A stretch of DNA of 64,000 nucleotides from Capitulum mitella (GCA_030062745.1 CP099847.1:29002923-29066922), one strand, 5' to 3'. Numbered from the stretch's first letter, positions 23,028-36,042 are shown. The notes: generated from the sequence alone by a model not told the origin. Program-made: numbers and translations.

Positions 23028-23769
23028 CCTGTACCAAAGTTTTAGAACCTGTGCCAACATTTTAAAGATCCACCCTCCGACCAACTACAAAGTTTTTGAC
23101 CTCGCACTGGTTGGATCCGAAGTTAAGCATGTGTGCTTGTGAAATAGAATCGGATACAAAAGATGACGTCTCAATGTTTGTTTTTTTTTCTATTCCAGCA
23201 CGAAGGGATAATGCTCGAGGTCACGCCACAACCTAGGGCAAAAGCCAGAGTGCTCTAACTGCTAGGATATACGGTGTTTTGAAAGTTTAGTCAAATTAAC
23301 TGAGTCTTGGATCTGTTTTTACTGTCACGGCTCCCTTGGAAAGCATTATGGGTAGATCTGTCTACATTTGTGGGTGCCTGGTAATCAACGAAACTGAAAT
23401 TAAGACGTGGTAATATGTCCCAATTTCGGTTCCTTATACCAAAATTATGGACGTTCACTTCAGCAGAAAATAACTTGTTTAGGCTATTCCAGTAGTCGTG
23501 CTGTCGGTATGGCTTGCAAGCTAAAAAAAGGCGTGACAGCCCCGATGAAACACACATTTATTTTTAAAAAGCTCCATGTCTTAGCACCCGAAGTCCAAGT
23601 ATGTCTTTGTTTCTCGTGGGTAAAATATGTGTCTGAGACAATCCGTCTTCAGAGCAGGTCCAAATAGTTACTGGTATACTAACTCGAAAACATTTGCAGA
23701 TAGAGAAATTCAAAAAGGTTGGAAAAGGTATAAATCTGGACTGAAATTTCCTCATATTCTGAGACGGGT

Positions 23770-24660
23770 TCTTTTTGCGCCCCCGACCTGTTTTTCTTGA
23801 ATGTCTCGAGAACGGACCGGAGATGGTTTTTGCTACTTACTGGCATTTATGGCAATTGAATGCTTCGTCGATTAACGCAGAAAAATCGAAAATCGGCCGG
23901 AAGATTTGAAGTTTTAACCATATGAAGTCAAACAAACATAACGAAAATAACAGCTGTCGCTGACAAATGGGAAATTTGTGAAAGAATTAGCGTTCTACCT
24001 AAGATTACCGCTTTGGACACAACCGCTGGACATACTGATGGACATACTGTTGGACACAGACCAAAGCCAGGGCCAATAAGGGCCAAGGTCATCAAAGTTT
24101 AAGGTCAGCGAGGTTGGACCTGATCCAGATTTGCTTTACAACATGTCGATTTGTATGAAATATGCATTCAGAGACCCTCATAAAAACACGAGTGCGCACA
24201 CTGATACGCTTGGATATACCAGGGTCAGTGAAGATCAATGTCATCAAAGGTCATGGTCAAATATCTTGTGACCTGGTCCAGATGTGCTTTGCGACATGCC
24301 GATTTGTATGAAATATGCACTCAAAGACCTTAATAAAAACACGTGTGCTCACATGGATACGCTTATATTTGCCAGTTTGCCAAAGTTCTATCTTAAAAAC
24401 GCAATTTTTGGCAGTCATTTTTCTTTTGACCATCAACAGAACCGAAAATGGCCTGAGGTGCCTCCCAAAAACATTGCTTGGTTCGGCCCCTGAGCAAAAT
24501 AGAATTACGGAGTCTTGTCACAGCACGTAGAAAGAACACCAGGAAAAATCACCAAGTTTCGTGAAGCTGCGTCAAAAACCCTGCAATTGTAATTAAACTG
24601 TAATTAAAAACCAAAGCAAAAACCCGAGGGGGCGGATGCAGTCCCCTGTCGCGAATAGGG
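23770..24660 (-). mobile_element. Degenerate copy D of the 1.2-kb TTAA element, inverted
   Basis: The right edge is CGCGAATAGGG followed by TTAA (24661-24664), the family end in inverse orientation. Before it come AAACCCGAGGGGGCGGAT, GGTGCCTCCCAAAAAC and the GAAAGAACACCAGG stretch, all reverse complements of the family consensus. AGGTCA half-sites recur near 24085-24260. The far end decays near 23770 (TCTCGAGAAC near 23804 still aligns), without a clear TTAA. Confidence 0.65.
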
Positions 24661-24664
24661 TTAA

Positions 24665-25600
24665 CTACCTTCATGCACGAAAATGCCAGAATTTCATGGT
24701 GACAGTTTTGAAACAACAGACATGTTCGCCACAGCCGCTTTCCAGCAGTTATTTGGCGAAAAGGACACGAGATTACTGCACATCATTTGCGTGCCGACAA
24801 ATGCAGCACTTCAAAAGTGGTAGCCGGTTTGTCGCATGATCTTTGCTGGGGCGACCACAGACTCTCCGCTCGAACCTACCTGGAGACAGCTGTAAGCCAA
24901 CTGCACTGCAGCCTGCCGAGAACGGTGAGCTCCTGCTCGCACATGTGGCACTGCCTTGGCCATTCATTTGCACAGGCGGCGGAGGAAACCAAAATGGAGC
25001 CATGAACCCATTGCCGTTGTTAAGCTATTGCTTTTGTTCAATGCGATGATTTTGCACTGAAAAGTGCGATGTTACTTCAATACCTGTCAGCGATTCTCCT
25101 CGCATTTTCCTGCATTCTTATGCCCATGATCTTGCAAACCTCGCAATTTGGCTTCTGCGACCAATCATTTCGTTGTTAACGGAGACAGTTTGAGGTTTTT
25201 TTGGTAGTTCCCAGTGAAAAGCTAGTTTATTCATATCATATTATCAGCACGCATACTGCACTACACTGCACACATACACCTCTCATACCCAAAATCTAGA
25301 TGCAGCATTAGCGACCAGTCTGATTTTAAACATTCATCATTTAGGCAAACAGGTATGTTTGCAAAATGATGAAGTGCATTTTCCTTTTTTCGAAATAAAT
25401 TTAATCCGAATAGTTTGATACGATGATGTTAGAGACTGGAATCCGGGCTAAGTAAAGCTTGTCGAGTAGACTCCGACCCCTACACCCAATCGCGCATTTC
25501 CAGGTAACAGCTGATTTCGTGTCGAACGTTTAACATGCCACGAAGGGTGCGACACGACTGTGTTGCAGTGAGGTTGGCCCTATGTTGGCCAGTTACCAGC
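24665..25600. other. No recognised gene
   Basis: Only short open frames are present and no motif or repeat end is recognised. Confidence 0.3.
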
Positions 25601-25621
25601 TGAACCGCGGGCCGTTTATTG

Positions 25622-25697
25622 AGCGCCGGGGGACGCGAACCCGTCTTGCCAGGACAGGGAGAACAAAGCTCTACCAGCTGAGCTACCGATCACGGCT
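25622..25697 (-). repeat. tRNA-like sequence (pseudo-tRNA or SINE head)
   Basis: On the minus strand the D-arm and A-box are perfect in type (GGTAGCTCAGCTGGTAGAGC) and the T-arm has GGTTCGCGTCCC as B-box, at normal spacing. The anticodon stem does not pair and the T stem has mismatches, and the acceptor stem pairs only in part (GCCG/CGGC). I therefore call it a tRNA-derived relic and not a tRNA gene. Confidence 0.45.
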
Positions 25698-26607
25698 GGT
25701 CGGTCGCTTGATTGGCTGGAGTCCCTTCGATAGGCTGGAAGTCTTCCATAACTATCGGATTTGAGACAGAGGTTTGAATGATACTGCTTGAGCCGGGTTG
25801 AATGGCTTTGTGAGATAAGAATCGGGCAAACCGAGCACGAAAGAGCGGAACAGGTTCATGGCGCAAAAGTAATTAGCTAATGGAGATTGAGATATAAGAG
25901 CGACGTAAAACGTCTTCTGGACAGCCTTTAAGTTTTCCAACCGTCTCATGACAGGTACTATAACAAAGGCCTAAACATAAACGCGGAAGAATACATGGTT
26001 CATCATTACCGAAGAGATAAACATGACATCATGTGCTGACCATAACACATTATCGTCATGTCGTGCTGCCGATTTCTGCTGGCCTAAGCCAGCGATCTTC
26101 GCCCTTTGACCAGTCGCTTTCAGTTCTGGGAGAACAAAAACCGGCTCCTGCTGGATCTGGCAGCTCGCTGGTGGGTCGATTGTGGCGATCTACGCAGTAC
26201 AACTGGCGGCGTCCCGCAGGAGTCGACCAGAGGAGCGTGTTTTATGGCCGCATCCGCCTCGCGTTATACGGTAGCTGCTGCTTCAGCCGAGCTGCGAGCG
26301 ATTCAGCTTTGTAAATAGTACCTTGATTGTATTTCATTTCTCTGGAAGTGGTGGAAGTAATGCACGGTTGCCGCGGAGCATTTCTGAGGGTTCCAATGTT
26401 CACTAATGGCGCGTTTGTCTTAGGGAAGAACTTGAAATAAAGACTGCGGCATGCGTGTTTTATTATCCATGTCACTTGCTCTGGTTTGTCGCTATTATCC
26501 ATATCGCTTACCTTTCGAATTCAGGTCTCAAAACTCGTGCGTCCTCATTTTGTAATGGTGTTTCCGAATTCGTGGATTAGTCGCCGATAATTCAAGAAAA
26601 AATGCCC

Positions 26608-26890
26608 CTAAATCGAGACAGTGTAAGAAAAAAAGAAGTAAGCAAAGCATCGACGCCAGGTACTGCGTAGCACCGTCATGATAAACTGGGAAATTTTAGG
26701 CAAATTGCTGCCAGGCACATTTGCAGACATCAGGACAAAAACAAAAAAGCTGCTCTTTAATCAAGACGGTGTAACATAGGGAAGAAAACAGTGCATAGAC
26801 TTGGAATATTACGAAGCACCGTCAAGCTAAATTGGGCATTTTTAGACGGATTGCACTCAAGGACATTTATAGACACCAAAACAAAAAAAC
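26608..26890 (+). repeat. Two degenerate tandem copies of a roughly 150-bp unit
   Basis: The block starting ATCGAGACAGTGTAAGAA (26613) is followed about 150 bases later by ATCAAGACGGTGTAACAT (26760). Both then carry GCACCGTCA, AAATT.GGCATTTTTAG-like DNA and GACATCAGGACAAAAACA / GACACCAAAACAAAAAAA. It is non-coding. Confidence 0.55.
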
Positions 26891-26949
26891 AACAACAACA
26901 AAAAACTGCCCACAGATCTTTTTGTAACCCAAGGGCTAAAACATTTCAG

Positions 26950-29690
26950 TCTCCATTGCAAAGCCCACTGAGAAATGTATTGTTCCATTCCATGGCAAGA
27001 ATAACCTCGATACCTCGCCAGTGTCAGTTTCTGTAAAGATGGTACATGACATATGCGGTTGCACATAAAGATAAAAGCAAGCAATACAAACTCTCGAGTC
27101 GATAGAAGCTGAACAAGGAATTCGTAATTCTCGTAACGCAACCTTGGAGGGAAACATGGAAATGCTGAATTTCAGCAACACGCTTTGATGTCCGTCAGTT
27201 TACCCTGAATCCGGCATGGATATCAAGTCCTTCCTTGTTTCCTCTTCCGGTGCGCCGGAGCGGAAATTGCCAACACTTTATCGCTTTGTGACTGTTGTGA
27301 GGGAGCGGAGCATCATTCTGGCCTGTCTGGGAGCACCATGCAGGGGAAGAACCCAATTCTGCCGCAGTGTGGTGCTTTGGCCGCCGTGCGCAGATGAACG
27401 GCAGTTTGTATAAGAAATTCTCTCGGGTCAGCCGATGCGCAGTTCGGCCGTCTCGCGAATGTTGACATTCCTGCCGCCCGCAGCTCGGTCAGTGCTGGGG
27501 TTCCGCGGGGCCTCGCTTGTAATCCAGAGTTCGGCGACCCGAGGCCGTGGACGGGGTCAGCGCCAAGGACGGCCGAGACCCTGGTGATGTTCCAGTGTCG
27601 CAGGAACGTGTCATCGCCCTGCCATTCTCCGGGTCTCCGCCGGCCGGCGGCGCGCCAACTGCCCGCTCTGAGAGCGAGGTCCACTCTGTGCTCGGCCGGC
27701 GTGAGGCCACTTTCACGTTTCGGTCGACGCAGAGCCAAGAAAAACTGCAGGAAATTTTTGTCAATGGTGTTCACTTTGTCACTGGAGACAATTTAAAACA
27801 GCTGTCTCGAGACACAATAATGAGCATGGTAGTTACCCCCACTGGTGTGGGTCTGATACTCGACATAACCTACATCTCTGAGGAGTTGTAAACTTATCGC
27901 TTACTCGACGCCAGTGACCTGGACAGAACCCAGACCAAACACTGAGGCTTTTCACGACGCCAGAGGTCAAGAGGGCGACTGGTGTAATTTCTGGTCGGGT
28001 TTGTTCGTTGGTCACCGTTTTCAGGTCACCGTCTGGTACTTACCTAGGATTACGAGCGGGACGGCAGGCGTCATGGCTCAGAGCAATCACAGAGTGGAAT
28101 TCGATCAAGGGGGATGGTGCATAGACGAGCACAGAAACAGTCCAGCCAAGCAGCCTTGGTCCCTCTGCTGCTTAGATTTAGTAACGCTCGCTTTGTGCCC
28201 TTTTAACATTATGTCTGCGTCGAAATTAATATCTTAAGGATGCTGAGTTTTTTAAGCATCCATATAAAGGAAGTAAATAAAATATGTCCCAAATCCTCTT
28301 TTGGGAACAGGTATATTTGAGGCCTAACATTATATCGTAAAAGTCATGGAGGGCTTGATCTGTGGTTTCCCGTGATGTTTTGTTTTAACCGGAACACCAC
28401 AAAATCAAAACAGGAATGGAAAAAATTGCTGTGTTGAAAACGCCGAAATCTGTCAGTAAATCAGCGTCCTTGACTACTACAAGTTCATGTTTTGTGACAG
28501 AAAATCACAGACCAAATCTGAAACCATTTTGTAGTTTTAAAACAAAGACATCTGACTGAGATCTGTAAAGCGACTTGGGATGTACACATATTTTTTCGCT
28601 TCTTTTAGTTGGTATGTAATCAAACATGGAAAATATTTGGAGCTCCAGCCTATCAGCTGTCACAAGACATGGTATATAAAGCAGTCTATGACGTCAATCG
28701 CTGCTACAAGACGCAGTGTTATCTGTCCTTGTGGCCTGAGAAAAACCAGATTATTATACTTTTTTTTGTGAGCGTCGGCCAAGGACAGGTTAAAGGCCGA
28801 ACATCGGCTGCGTATGGAGCGAGTGGAGGCAAATATCAGAAGAAATTTGATGTATGTTTAGGTAGAAGTTTAATGTATATATAGAAATTTAATACATGGA
28901 TGCTTGCATGATTACGACTACAATGTCATCGCAACGCTGATTTCTTCCGGTACTTGCGGGCCGTTGGAATCTGGTCCTGAACACCTTCCAATGAATAATG
29001 AGCGTGCGCGCAAACATACCATTGTTTTTAGAAAATTTATGAAATCACTTGGTTTACATCTCTCTAGTCAATACAGGAAAACATTCAGGGGTGTAGGGAC
29101 GCGACGAAAAGTGGGGAGGAGGACCATTTTTCCAGGAGAGGCGCCAACCTCCAAGGTAGCACGTATCTCAAGCAGGGACATCATCTATTTCGAATGAAAC
29201 TGGTAGTTTGCTTACATATTCACGGATATAAAGGCACATACATCCATGCATTTTTGTTCTTCAGATACATGCACATGGACATTAGCAGTGCCAAGAAACC
29301 AGATAAAATGACACTTTTTTTGCTTATGCTCTTGCAACAATGTGACAATGTCACCTTCGATTTCAAACTTTTGGCGGCATTTTTTCTACTTGTTCGTTTG
29401 CTAATGCTGGTTCGAAACAGCCTCATCACATCTAATTTTTCCCCATAAAGCCTGCCTCATCTGGCCACCAGTGGCAAAAGCAGTTATCCATAACAAAAGG
29501 TTTTTGGGTGTCAGTATCCTTAAAAAAGTGACGATGAAGGCAGCCATTATTCGAGCATTTTTAGTTTAAACTGTCGGCTATGACTACTAAGACCGTCTCT
29601 GGCTAAAAAACTGCGTAATGTTCCAGCTCAGGGTTAGTTTGATAAAAAAAAAACGCTCGTATAAAATGGCTGTGCACACAAGCCTGACCT
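26950..29690. other. No recognised gene
   Basis: A GC-rich patch at about 27420-27700 has open frames on both strands (27547-27891 plus, 27313-27774 minus), but neither resembles a known protein and no splice pattern stands out. Near 29082 there is a CAGGGGTGTAGGGACG end of hAT type without a partner found. Confidence 0.25.
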
Positions 29691-29724
29691 CTGCTACGGG
29701 ACGTCTACTTTGCATGTTTTGTAT

Positions 29725-29935
29725 TGGGCGCGAAGTCCCCTATCGGCGCCTGGGCTCCAGAGCCAAATACATGACGGGTGCCTGATCTGTACGGGGTCGC
29801 CAAGGACGCCGAGCCCCCAAGCGGCGCCTGATCTTGACGGGAGCGTCTGACCTGTAGCGGGCGCCTGCATCGTAGACGTGGCTGGTCTGCGAGGGGAGAC
29901 AAATTCTTTACAGGCGTCTCATCTGCACAAGAGTA
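29725..29935 (+). repeat. Degenerate minisatellite, unit about 20-24 bp
   Basis: Successive versions of GGCGCCTGATCTGTACGGG appear: TCGGCGCCTGGGCTCCAG, GGGTGCCTGATCTGTACGGG, GCGGCGCCTGATCTTGACGG, GAGCGTCTGACCTGTAGCG and GGGCGCCTGCATCGTAGACG. Spacing varies by a few bases. It is similar in style, though not in sequence, to the longer array at 54.6-56.2 kb. Confidence 0.55.
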
Positions 29936-30519
29936 ACATCGTCACATCGCATGGCCTGTATGAGGCGCCGAGCATGTGGGTTACCTGACATGTCTGAGAG
30001 CACTTACCTGTAAGGTACGCCGTGTCCACGAGGAAAGGTCAACCTGTCTATGGGGAGGGGGCGCACGGAGCTTTCTTTCGAAGCCCGTTTTTTTCGCTGT
30101 TGAATATAGGGTCGCTCGCACCTTAGTGACACCTTACATTACACAAACATACTTGTAATTTGTCTTCCCATACACCGTCAAATGGTTACGACTATAACGA
30201 CGCTTAAATCTTATATCCATCTGTATCAAACGCTGGCACTTATGTCCAACGTTAACCGCCGTGGCGTGTTCTCAGGAGGCTGTCTTTCAATCAAACTGCT
30301 GTTGCAAACATCATTAATCCATCCCTTCATTCACCGTCAAATGGCTACGCCCGTAGCGAGGCTTAAAATAAACTCCAGAGTGGAATGAGGGGGCCGTCGT
30401 CTCCTATTTCCGCTGAATTTCACGGTCACGGGGTGTAGAAAGCGGGGAAATGCCTTAAATTGGACACGCGTCCACGCCGATCTCTCTGAGACCTCCAACA
30501 GCCGCAGGCGGCAGCCGTC

Positions 30520-31323
30520 GTGAACTCCCGACAGGTGCGCCCCGCCGGGGCCGCCCCATTTAGCAGGCAGCGGCAGACGCCCCGGCTGTCTGCGCCAGAA
30601 CTGGCTGTTTGTTTATGGTGCGGGCCGGCGGCGCGGGGCGCGGCGGTTCAGGCCCGATCGTCTGCACAGGTCGTGACGGGTCCGTGGTCTCGTTGCTGCC
30701 AGGCGAAACGGGCACTGGCCCGCCACGGAAGATGGCACGGTCCGTCTGTCTGTGTGTTGTCTGCCTGGTACTGGGTCGGCAGTGCTGTCGGTTCCGAATG
30801 TCTGCGTGGTTGTTTGGCGCTGAGTGACGACCCGGTGTATGTGTGGGGTTGTCTGTCTGGGGCTCTGGTCTGGCTCGCCATCGCCTGGGACCAGGCTGGC
30901 AGTGGAGACTGTCTGTGTGGCGGCTCGTCTGTGTGTGGTTCTCTGTCTGGGGCTCTGGTCTGGCTCGCCGCCGACTGGGACCGGGCTGGCAGTGGAGACT
31001 GCCTGAGTGGCTGCTCGTCTGTCTGTGTGTGGTTCTCTGTCTGGGGCTCTGGTTTGGCTCGCCGCCGACTGGGGCTGGGCTGGCAGCGGAGGCAGCGGGT
31101 CATGGTGCCTGGGAGCGGCATGCCTCGTCGTCGGGCGCTACTTCGGCTCGCCGCCGCCCACGGCAGTCGGGTGAATCACTGCAGTGGGCCCAGGGGCGGC
31201 TCAGTCTATCTTTACATCTCCCTGACGGTCGCCGCCAGACCTGCGCGAGGGCCTGGCAAGTGTTCGCCGGCCGAGCCTCGTCAGATAACGCTCAGCGTGA
31301 TGGCGCGTTCAAACCTACGGTGA
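30520..31323 (+). other. Uncharacterised open frame spanning a tandem repeat
   Basis: A 267-aa open frame in GC-rich DNA. The middle is built from three copies of a 90-94-bp unit, so the protein repeats a W-G-S-G-L-A-R-R type segment in shifting frames. Because the unit length changes frame between copies (90 then 94 bp), the frame is probably open because GC-rich DNA has few stops and not because it codes. No known domain is seen. Confidence 0.2.
30835..31110 (+). repeat. Three tandem copies of a 90-94-bp unit
   Basis: CTCTGTCTGGGGCTCTGGT (first copy GTCTGTCTGG) starts at about 30851, 30941 and 31035. Each is followed by TGGCTCGCCGCCGACTGGGA and GGCTGGCAGTGGAGACTG, with small differences. 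Confidence 0.8.
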
Positions 31324-31329
31324 CACATG

Positions 31330-31995
31330 GAGACCAGCTGTTTTTACACCTGATGGATTTGTTGAGGCAGGTGCCCTCTATTTTACGGAAGTACACAACT
31401 TTGCACCAGGACAGTTGACAGCTGCTGCACTGGCTCCGCCACAGTCAGGGAAAACAAAAAAGAAACTCCCTTTTTTGTGTTTTCTTAATTAACGGGAACG
31501 CGCCCCCTCCCAACTTTGCTGGGAAATTTATCCTAGCTGGATGATGTAGCAACGAAGACAGTCATACCGCGTCGTAGTATGAGTCAGCAAAGACAAGCAA
31601 ATAATTCGTGCAAGGTCACGCCAGACCATCGAGCTATGACGCCATTCTCGAGGGCGAGCAAGTCATGCTAACCGTTTTTATGATTCTAAGCCACGTTTTG
31701 GCCTCTTGCTCAGGAGTCCGTCCAGAACCAGCTTTATACAGGACTGCCTGGACGTATGTTTGACAATATATTGAGGGTCTGAAAGGCTAATGACGTCTCC
31801 AAGGTCATATTAGGTCCCTGACCTGATATCACCCCATGCCTTTTAACCAGACAAAGGGCTGTGCGGACGATTCCAGTGATCACCATTGTCGTTACTCTTC
31901 GAAATGATGAAAACTCTGTTTCGTGATGATGAAACATCACTTTCAGGACCAGACGCGTAATAAGGCCTACAATGGTATTTGAACTTTCATTGGCC
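31330..31995. other. No recognised gene
   Basis: Short open frames only; no motif or repeat boundary recognised. Confidence 0.3.
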
Positions 31996-33161
31996 TTAAC
32001 CCTATTCCCGGCAAGGGGGGGCGGAATCCGCCCCCCTCGGGTTTTTTGCTTGCCAATTCTAGGCTTTTTAACGCAGCTTCATGAAACCTGGTCACTTTTC
32101 CTAGCTATTCTTTCTACGTGCCGTGACAAAATTTCAAAATTCTGTTTTGCACAGGGGCGGAGCCAGGCAACGTTTTTGGGAGGCACCTCAGGTCATTTTT
32201 GGCCATGTTAAGGGTAAAAGGAAAATGTCTGCCAAAAACAGAGGTTTTAAGATAGAACTTAAAACTTTATATGAATGTATAGCTAAATAGTTGGGCAATG
32301 TGCAGATATAGTTTTGTTTTCCTGAGGTCATTTTACAAGGTCAGGTCAAAGTCAAAAGTCAAAAGTCAAAAGTCAAAAGTCAAAATTTGTTTTTTTGCTA
32401 TAATTTCGGGGCAGTTTTTTCAAATGCCAAACCCGGAATATATATCACGTAGAAACGTGCCCTCTACTTGTGTACCAAGTTTTAGCTTGATATCAGGTCG
32501 GGTCACGGAGCTATGACCTAACATGTCAGTGCGCGTATCCTATATCGCAATAGCCATACAATGAAATTTTTGAAATAGAGTGAATTCAAATGATTGAAAA
32601 CGTTTAAAGATAATATTAAATGCACAGGAGATCATTCCAAGTGACCCCAAGGTCACTGGAGGTCATTTAAGGCCAAAGGTCACAAGTTGATCTGAGAAAC
32701 GTGTGACCATGACAGTTCCCCCTTTTTCATGTCCCTGGCACCTCCTATGCTAATATTATACAAACATTTTAATGCGATTTGTACTTTTTTGGTATAACAT
32801 GACTAGCAGAAGCCAAAAAAGGTGTTTGCCTATTTTGTTCATCCAGTTGTTAGAAAACTAATCCTCCTATTTTTGAAACCCTGTGAACGCCCATGAATTT
32901 TCTCAAAATTTCAGATTTGGGGACCCATGGTAAAAGCCTTATCCATAATCTCTCGATTCATGCCAGTTTCATCGAAATCGGTCCCTAAACAATGAAGTTA
33001 TAAGGAGTCCAAAAGTATCCCCCATTTTGACATTTTTGCCCCCCTGTATCCCAGGGCCTATTTTAAGGAAAAATGACTGCGGGGGCAATTCTGCGAACGA
33101 GACGCATTGGTTGAGACCACCCCCTCCCCGGCATTTGTGTTCTCCTTATTAAATTTTGTCC

Positions 33162-33167
<6 letters not shown>

Positions 33168-33226
<59 letters not shown>

Positions 33227-33248
33227 GACATATATATTCCTAAGGAAA

Positions 33249-33291
<43 letters not shown>

Positions 33292-33338
33292 GCTTTCCTA
33301 AGGAGGGCATACATATATACATACATATATATATAAAT

Positions 33339-33382
<44 letters not shown>
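33168..33382 (+). repeat. (AT)n microsatellite in three blocks
   Basis: Three runs of alternating AT are separated by short spacers that carry TTCCTAAGGAAAG and GCTTTCCTAAGGAGG. The tyrosine/isoleucine-rich open frames here are artefacts of the repeat. Confidence 0.97.
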
Positions 33383-33385
<3 letters not shown>

Positions 33386-33904
33386 GCGAATTACGATGAG
33401 CACTTCCACAGCGCTCTGTCATTAACTGATATGTCTTTTGGAGGAAACCATGTGTGCAAAATATGGCCTTGGTCCAGCACTCTTAAGCACTTTCACACAA
33501 AGACTGTATGTCGTTTGTGGTGGATTTTATTTTATTTCGATGAAATTCGCGCTGGCTTTTGTGCATTCCGAGCCCATTAAATTCAAAGGACACCATTTCA
33601 TTTATCCCCAGCAAGAACTCATTCTCCCTGGATTTGTGATCCCTGGGAGATTCGCTCAGGGATGTCTGAAATGCCCCCAAACGTGTTTTGTGCTTCAGTT
33701 TTTTAAAAGAAGCGCACGATATGCATAAAATGCACATTATAGTACTCCTTTTCACACACTGGATCGAAAGACACTTCGCATTCTGTCTCAGGTCATTGGT
33801 CACTGGCCCTGTCGGCAGCAGTGTGGCTTAGGTGGGAATGATACTTCAGTCCTCTTAGTGGTCTCGGGGTTCTGGCGACGATGCTATTCGACGACTTGCA
33901 GCAG

Positions 33905-36042
33905 TTACTGCTTTTGCCCTTCATCCTTCGTCAGCACCTTGTTGTATACTTGGATAAGAGTCACAGCTCGTTCGGCGAAGTCGCTAACTACCGCGATCCC
34001 GCACAGGACTTCCTTAGCGTTCGTGAAGCCAGGTGCTGTCTCCCAATCAGCGGCATCGGCGGCAAGGAAGTCCATGTTGATGCCGTAGGCTTTCGGGTTT
34101 CCCACCGACTTTGCGGTAATGAAGTCGACGATGATCTTCCTGGGACGAAAACCTCCGTTTCTGCGAGATCCACCTGCGCTCGCTGGGAGGACTCTCCGAT
34201 CCCTGTTCCTGAGTGCCGCGATCATCCTCGTCTTCATCTCACACGGCACGCCCTCGTCGAAGAACGACACACCAGCCAGTTCTTCGCTGGGGCACCATAA
34301 TAGGTGATTGTTATAATAAATCATATGTCGACTATAATGTCATAATAGATAAAAGGTGATCGGCAAACTCCTTGGAGATCCCCTTCGAAATTTCAGCATT
34401 CACATCAGACTTTGCAGAACGGCCAGGTCGTGCACGGAAGCGCTGACCGCCGATGAAGAACAGAACCATGCACTGACATACAAAACAACCATGAAAGAGA
34501 CGAAGCGCTTGAGTGCTCCCAATTCACTGAGAGTCACGGAGAACTGATGGCAAAGCAAGAAGATCTTGATCTCCGCAGATTATGCGCCCCATCCATCTGG
34601 CGCGATGGAACCATCTATCTGGGACGTTGGAGAGCACCCGGCTGGGGAACTTGATTCGCCGTGGAGGCTCTTGACCAAAGGGGATAATCGAGACCTCAAA
34701 GAACCAACGATGATCATCGCTAGGCTGGATTTCGGCGAGCTTCTCACGGCAGAAGGCGACGAAACGATCATTGGAAGAGAAAAACGTCTCGGCCACTGCT
34801 GGCTCCAGGTCTTCATACACCATAGGTTCAAACTTGTTCCAATCAATGAGTCTCCATCTCTTCTTGAAGCTCTTGAACAAGGAGATCGCGGTCCCGAGGA
34901 CGAACCGAAGCGCGTGGAGAAAGCCGCCTCTGCCACCAGTTCGACGATATGATGACGACAAGCAAAGTGAAAAGGCCGTCACTCAAGCTTCTGCTGAAGA
35001 AGCGTGTTTGCTCCCACAACTTGTCCAGTATTGCTGGAGGTGGTGTCGAAGCTCATGCCGACGACGTTGTCCGAAACCTCTCAGTATTCCAGACAAAGCG
35101 CGACAACGTCGGCTGGCGTTGCTCCGGCTCTACTTGCAACTTCCAAACACCGAAGAGCTTGGCGGCACTTCTTGGACCGGCTACAATGACAGAGTCGATC
35201 CACCTTTTCCTTTCTATCGTCAGTAACAGTTTGCCGTCCCAGTGGACCACCAGGTTGGGTAACGCGGAGAAAGAATGCTAGATTTCGTCCGCAATGGCTT
35301 CCCTCTGCGATCTACGTGCGCGCCTGCCCGAGCTTCTGTGATCGCCAATTCAGAGGAGTCGTGGCCGAGGACCGAAGCCGTCGCCGATAGGAAGTGAATT
35401 GCAGAGCGATCATTGAGCTTGGTCCGATCGAGGGCTGCTGCCTGACCAGGAGTGGCGATGTTCTTGGCTTTCCTGCAGGGCCGATTCGAAGGCATGGCCA
35501 AGGGCTGCGGGTCATCCTGATCTGTCAATTATGTGTTGTCGGTAGGCGAGTATTCCAGTTGGGCAGTTGCCTCATGCTCGGTCTGCTGTTTAATCTAATG
35601 GCGGGCCCTTTAAAGCTTCGGCCTACTGTTGTCGTTGAAGAGCTCGCTCCTCCTTCTCAGAAGGGAACTTATCGAATACCACCATGACGCCTCGGCGACC
35701 TGGATCGCTTTGGGCCTAGAGAATGTCTTTATCCTCTTGGTTTTGATGATCTTAATGGTGCCGACAAGGGCAAGGTCAAAAACATTGTTAAGGTTGTCCC
35801 TAAATCCATTCTTCTTGTCAATTTCCGGGCTGAACCTCCAGAATTTGCCTTTGGTACTGGTCAAGCTTCCTGTTGAGCTTCTTTATCACGTTCCGCTCCG
35901 GTGCAGTGAGAATACGGGCTTTGTTCCACACCTTTATCATTTCGCGGACGATCTGTGTTTTGACCTACCTCTGGGTAAGCCTATCCACACGGTGGGACTG
36001 AAAATATTGCTGCAGCACTTCTCCCCGCGAAGGCAGTTCTGA
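33905..36042 (-). pseudogene. Broken transposase-like gene of a dispersed, unclassified family
   Basis: Frameshifted minus-strand pieces appear in collinear order: an N-terminal part ending in NVFDLALVGTIKIIK (35610-36040), then LSATASVLGHDSSELAI (about 35370), VHWDGKLLLTIERKRWIDS (35190-35250), a KLFGVWKLQ segment and FVWNTERFRTTSS (near 35060). Next come LFKSFKKRWRLIDWNKFEP (near 34850) and FHRARWMGRIICGDQDL (near 34590). Last are the C-terminal FITAKSVGNP and DFAERAVTLIQVYN (33905-34150). From memory, arthropod and cnidarian genomes hold many uncharacterised proteins with this order (VHWDGKLLP, a C..H..E-like box, RAPGA.H.ARWMAK, N..AERGV.LI.). Its place inside a hAT-type element with target duplication suggests it is, or was, the transposase. 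At least four frame breaks make it non-functional. Confidence 0.65.

Larger units (their letters stand above)
18545..23390. repeat. Segmental duplication, unit 2
   Basis: Partner of 6805-11510 in the same orientation. It holds the intact LTA4H copy. It differs by a 266-bp hAT-type insertion at 22762-23027 that unit 1 lacks. Its right edge keeps only the last part of the LINE that is long in unit 1. Confidence 0.85.

Noticed and set aside
25622..25697. Working tRNA gene
   Set aside because: A and B boxes are good, but anticodon stem and T stem do not pair, so it is listed as a relic.
33107..33422. Ile/Tyr-repeat proteins
   Set aside because: Pure translation of the (AT)n microsatellite.
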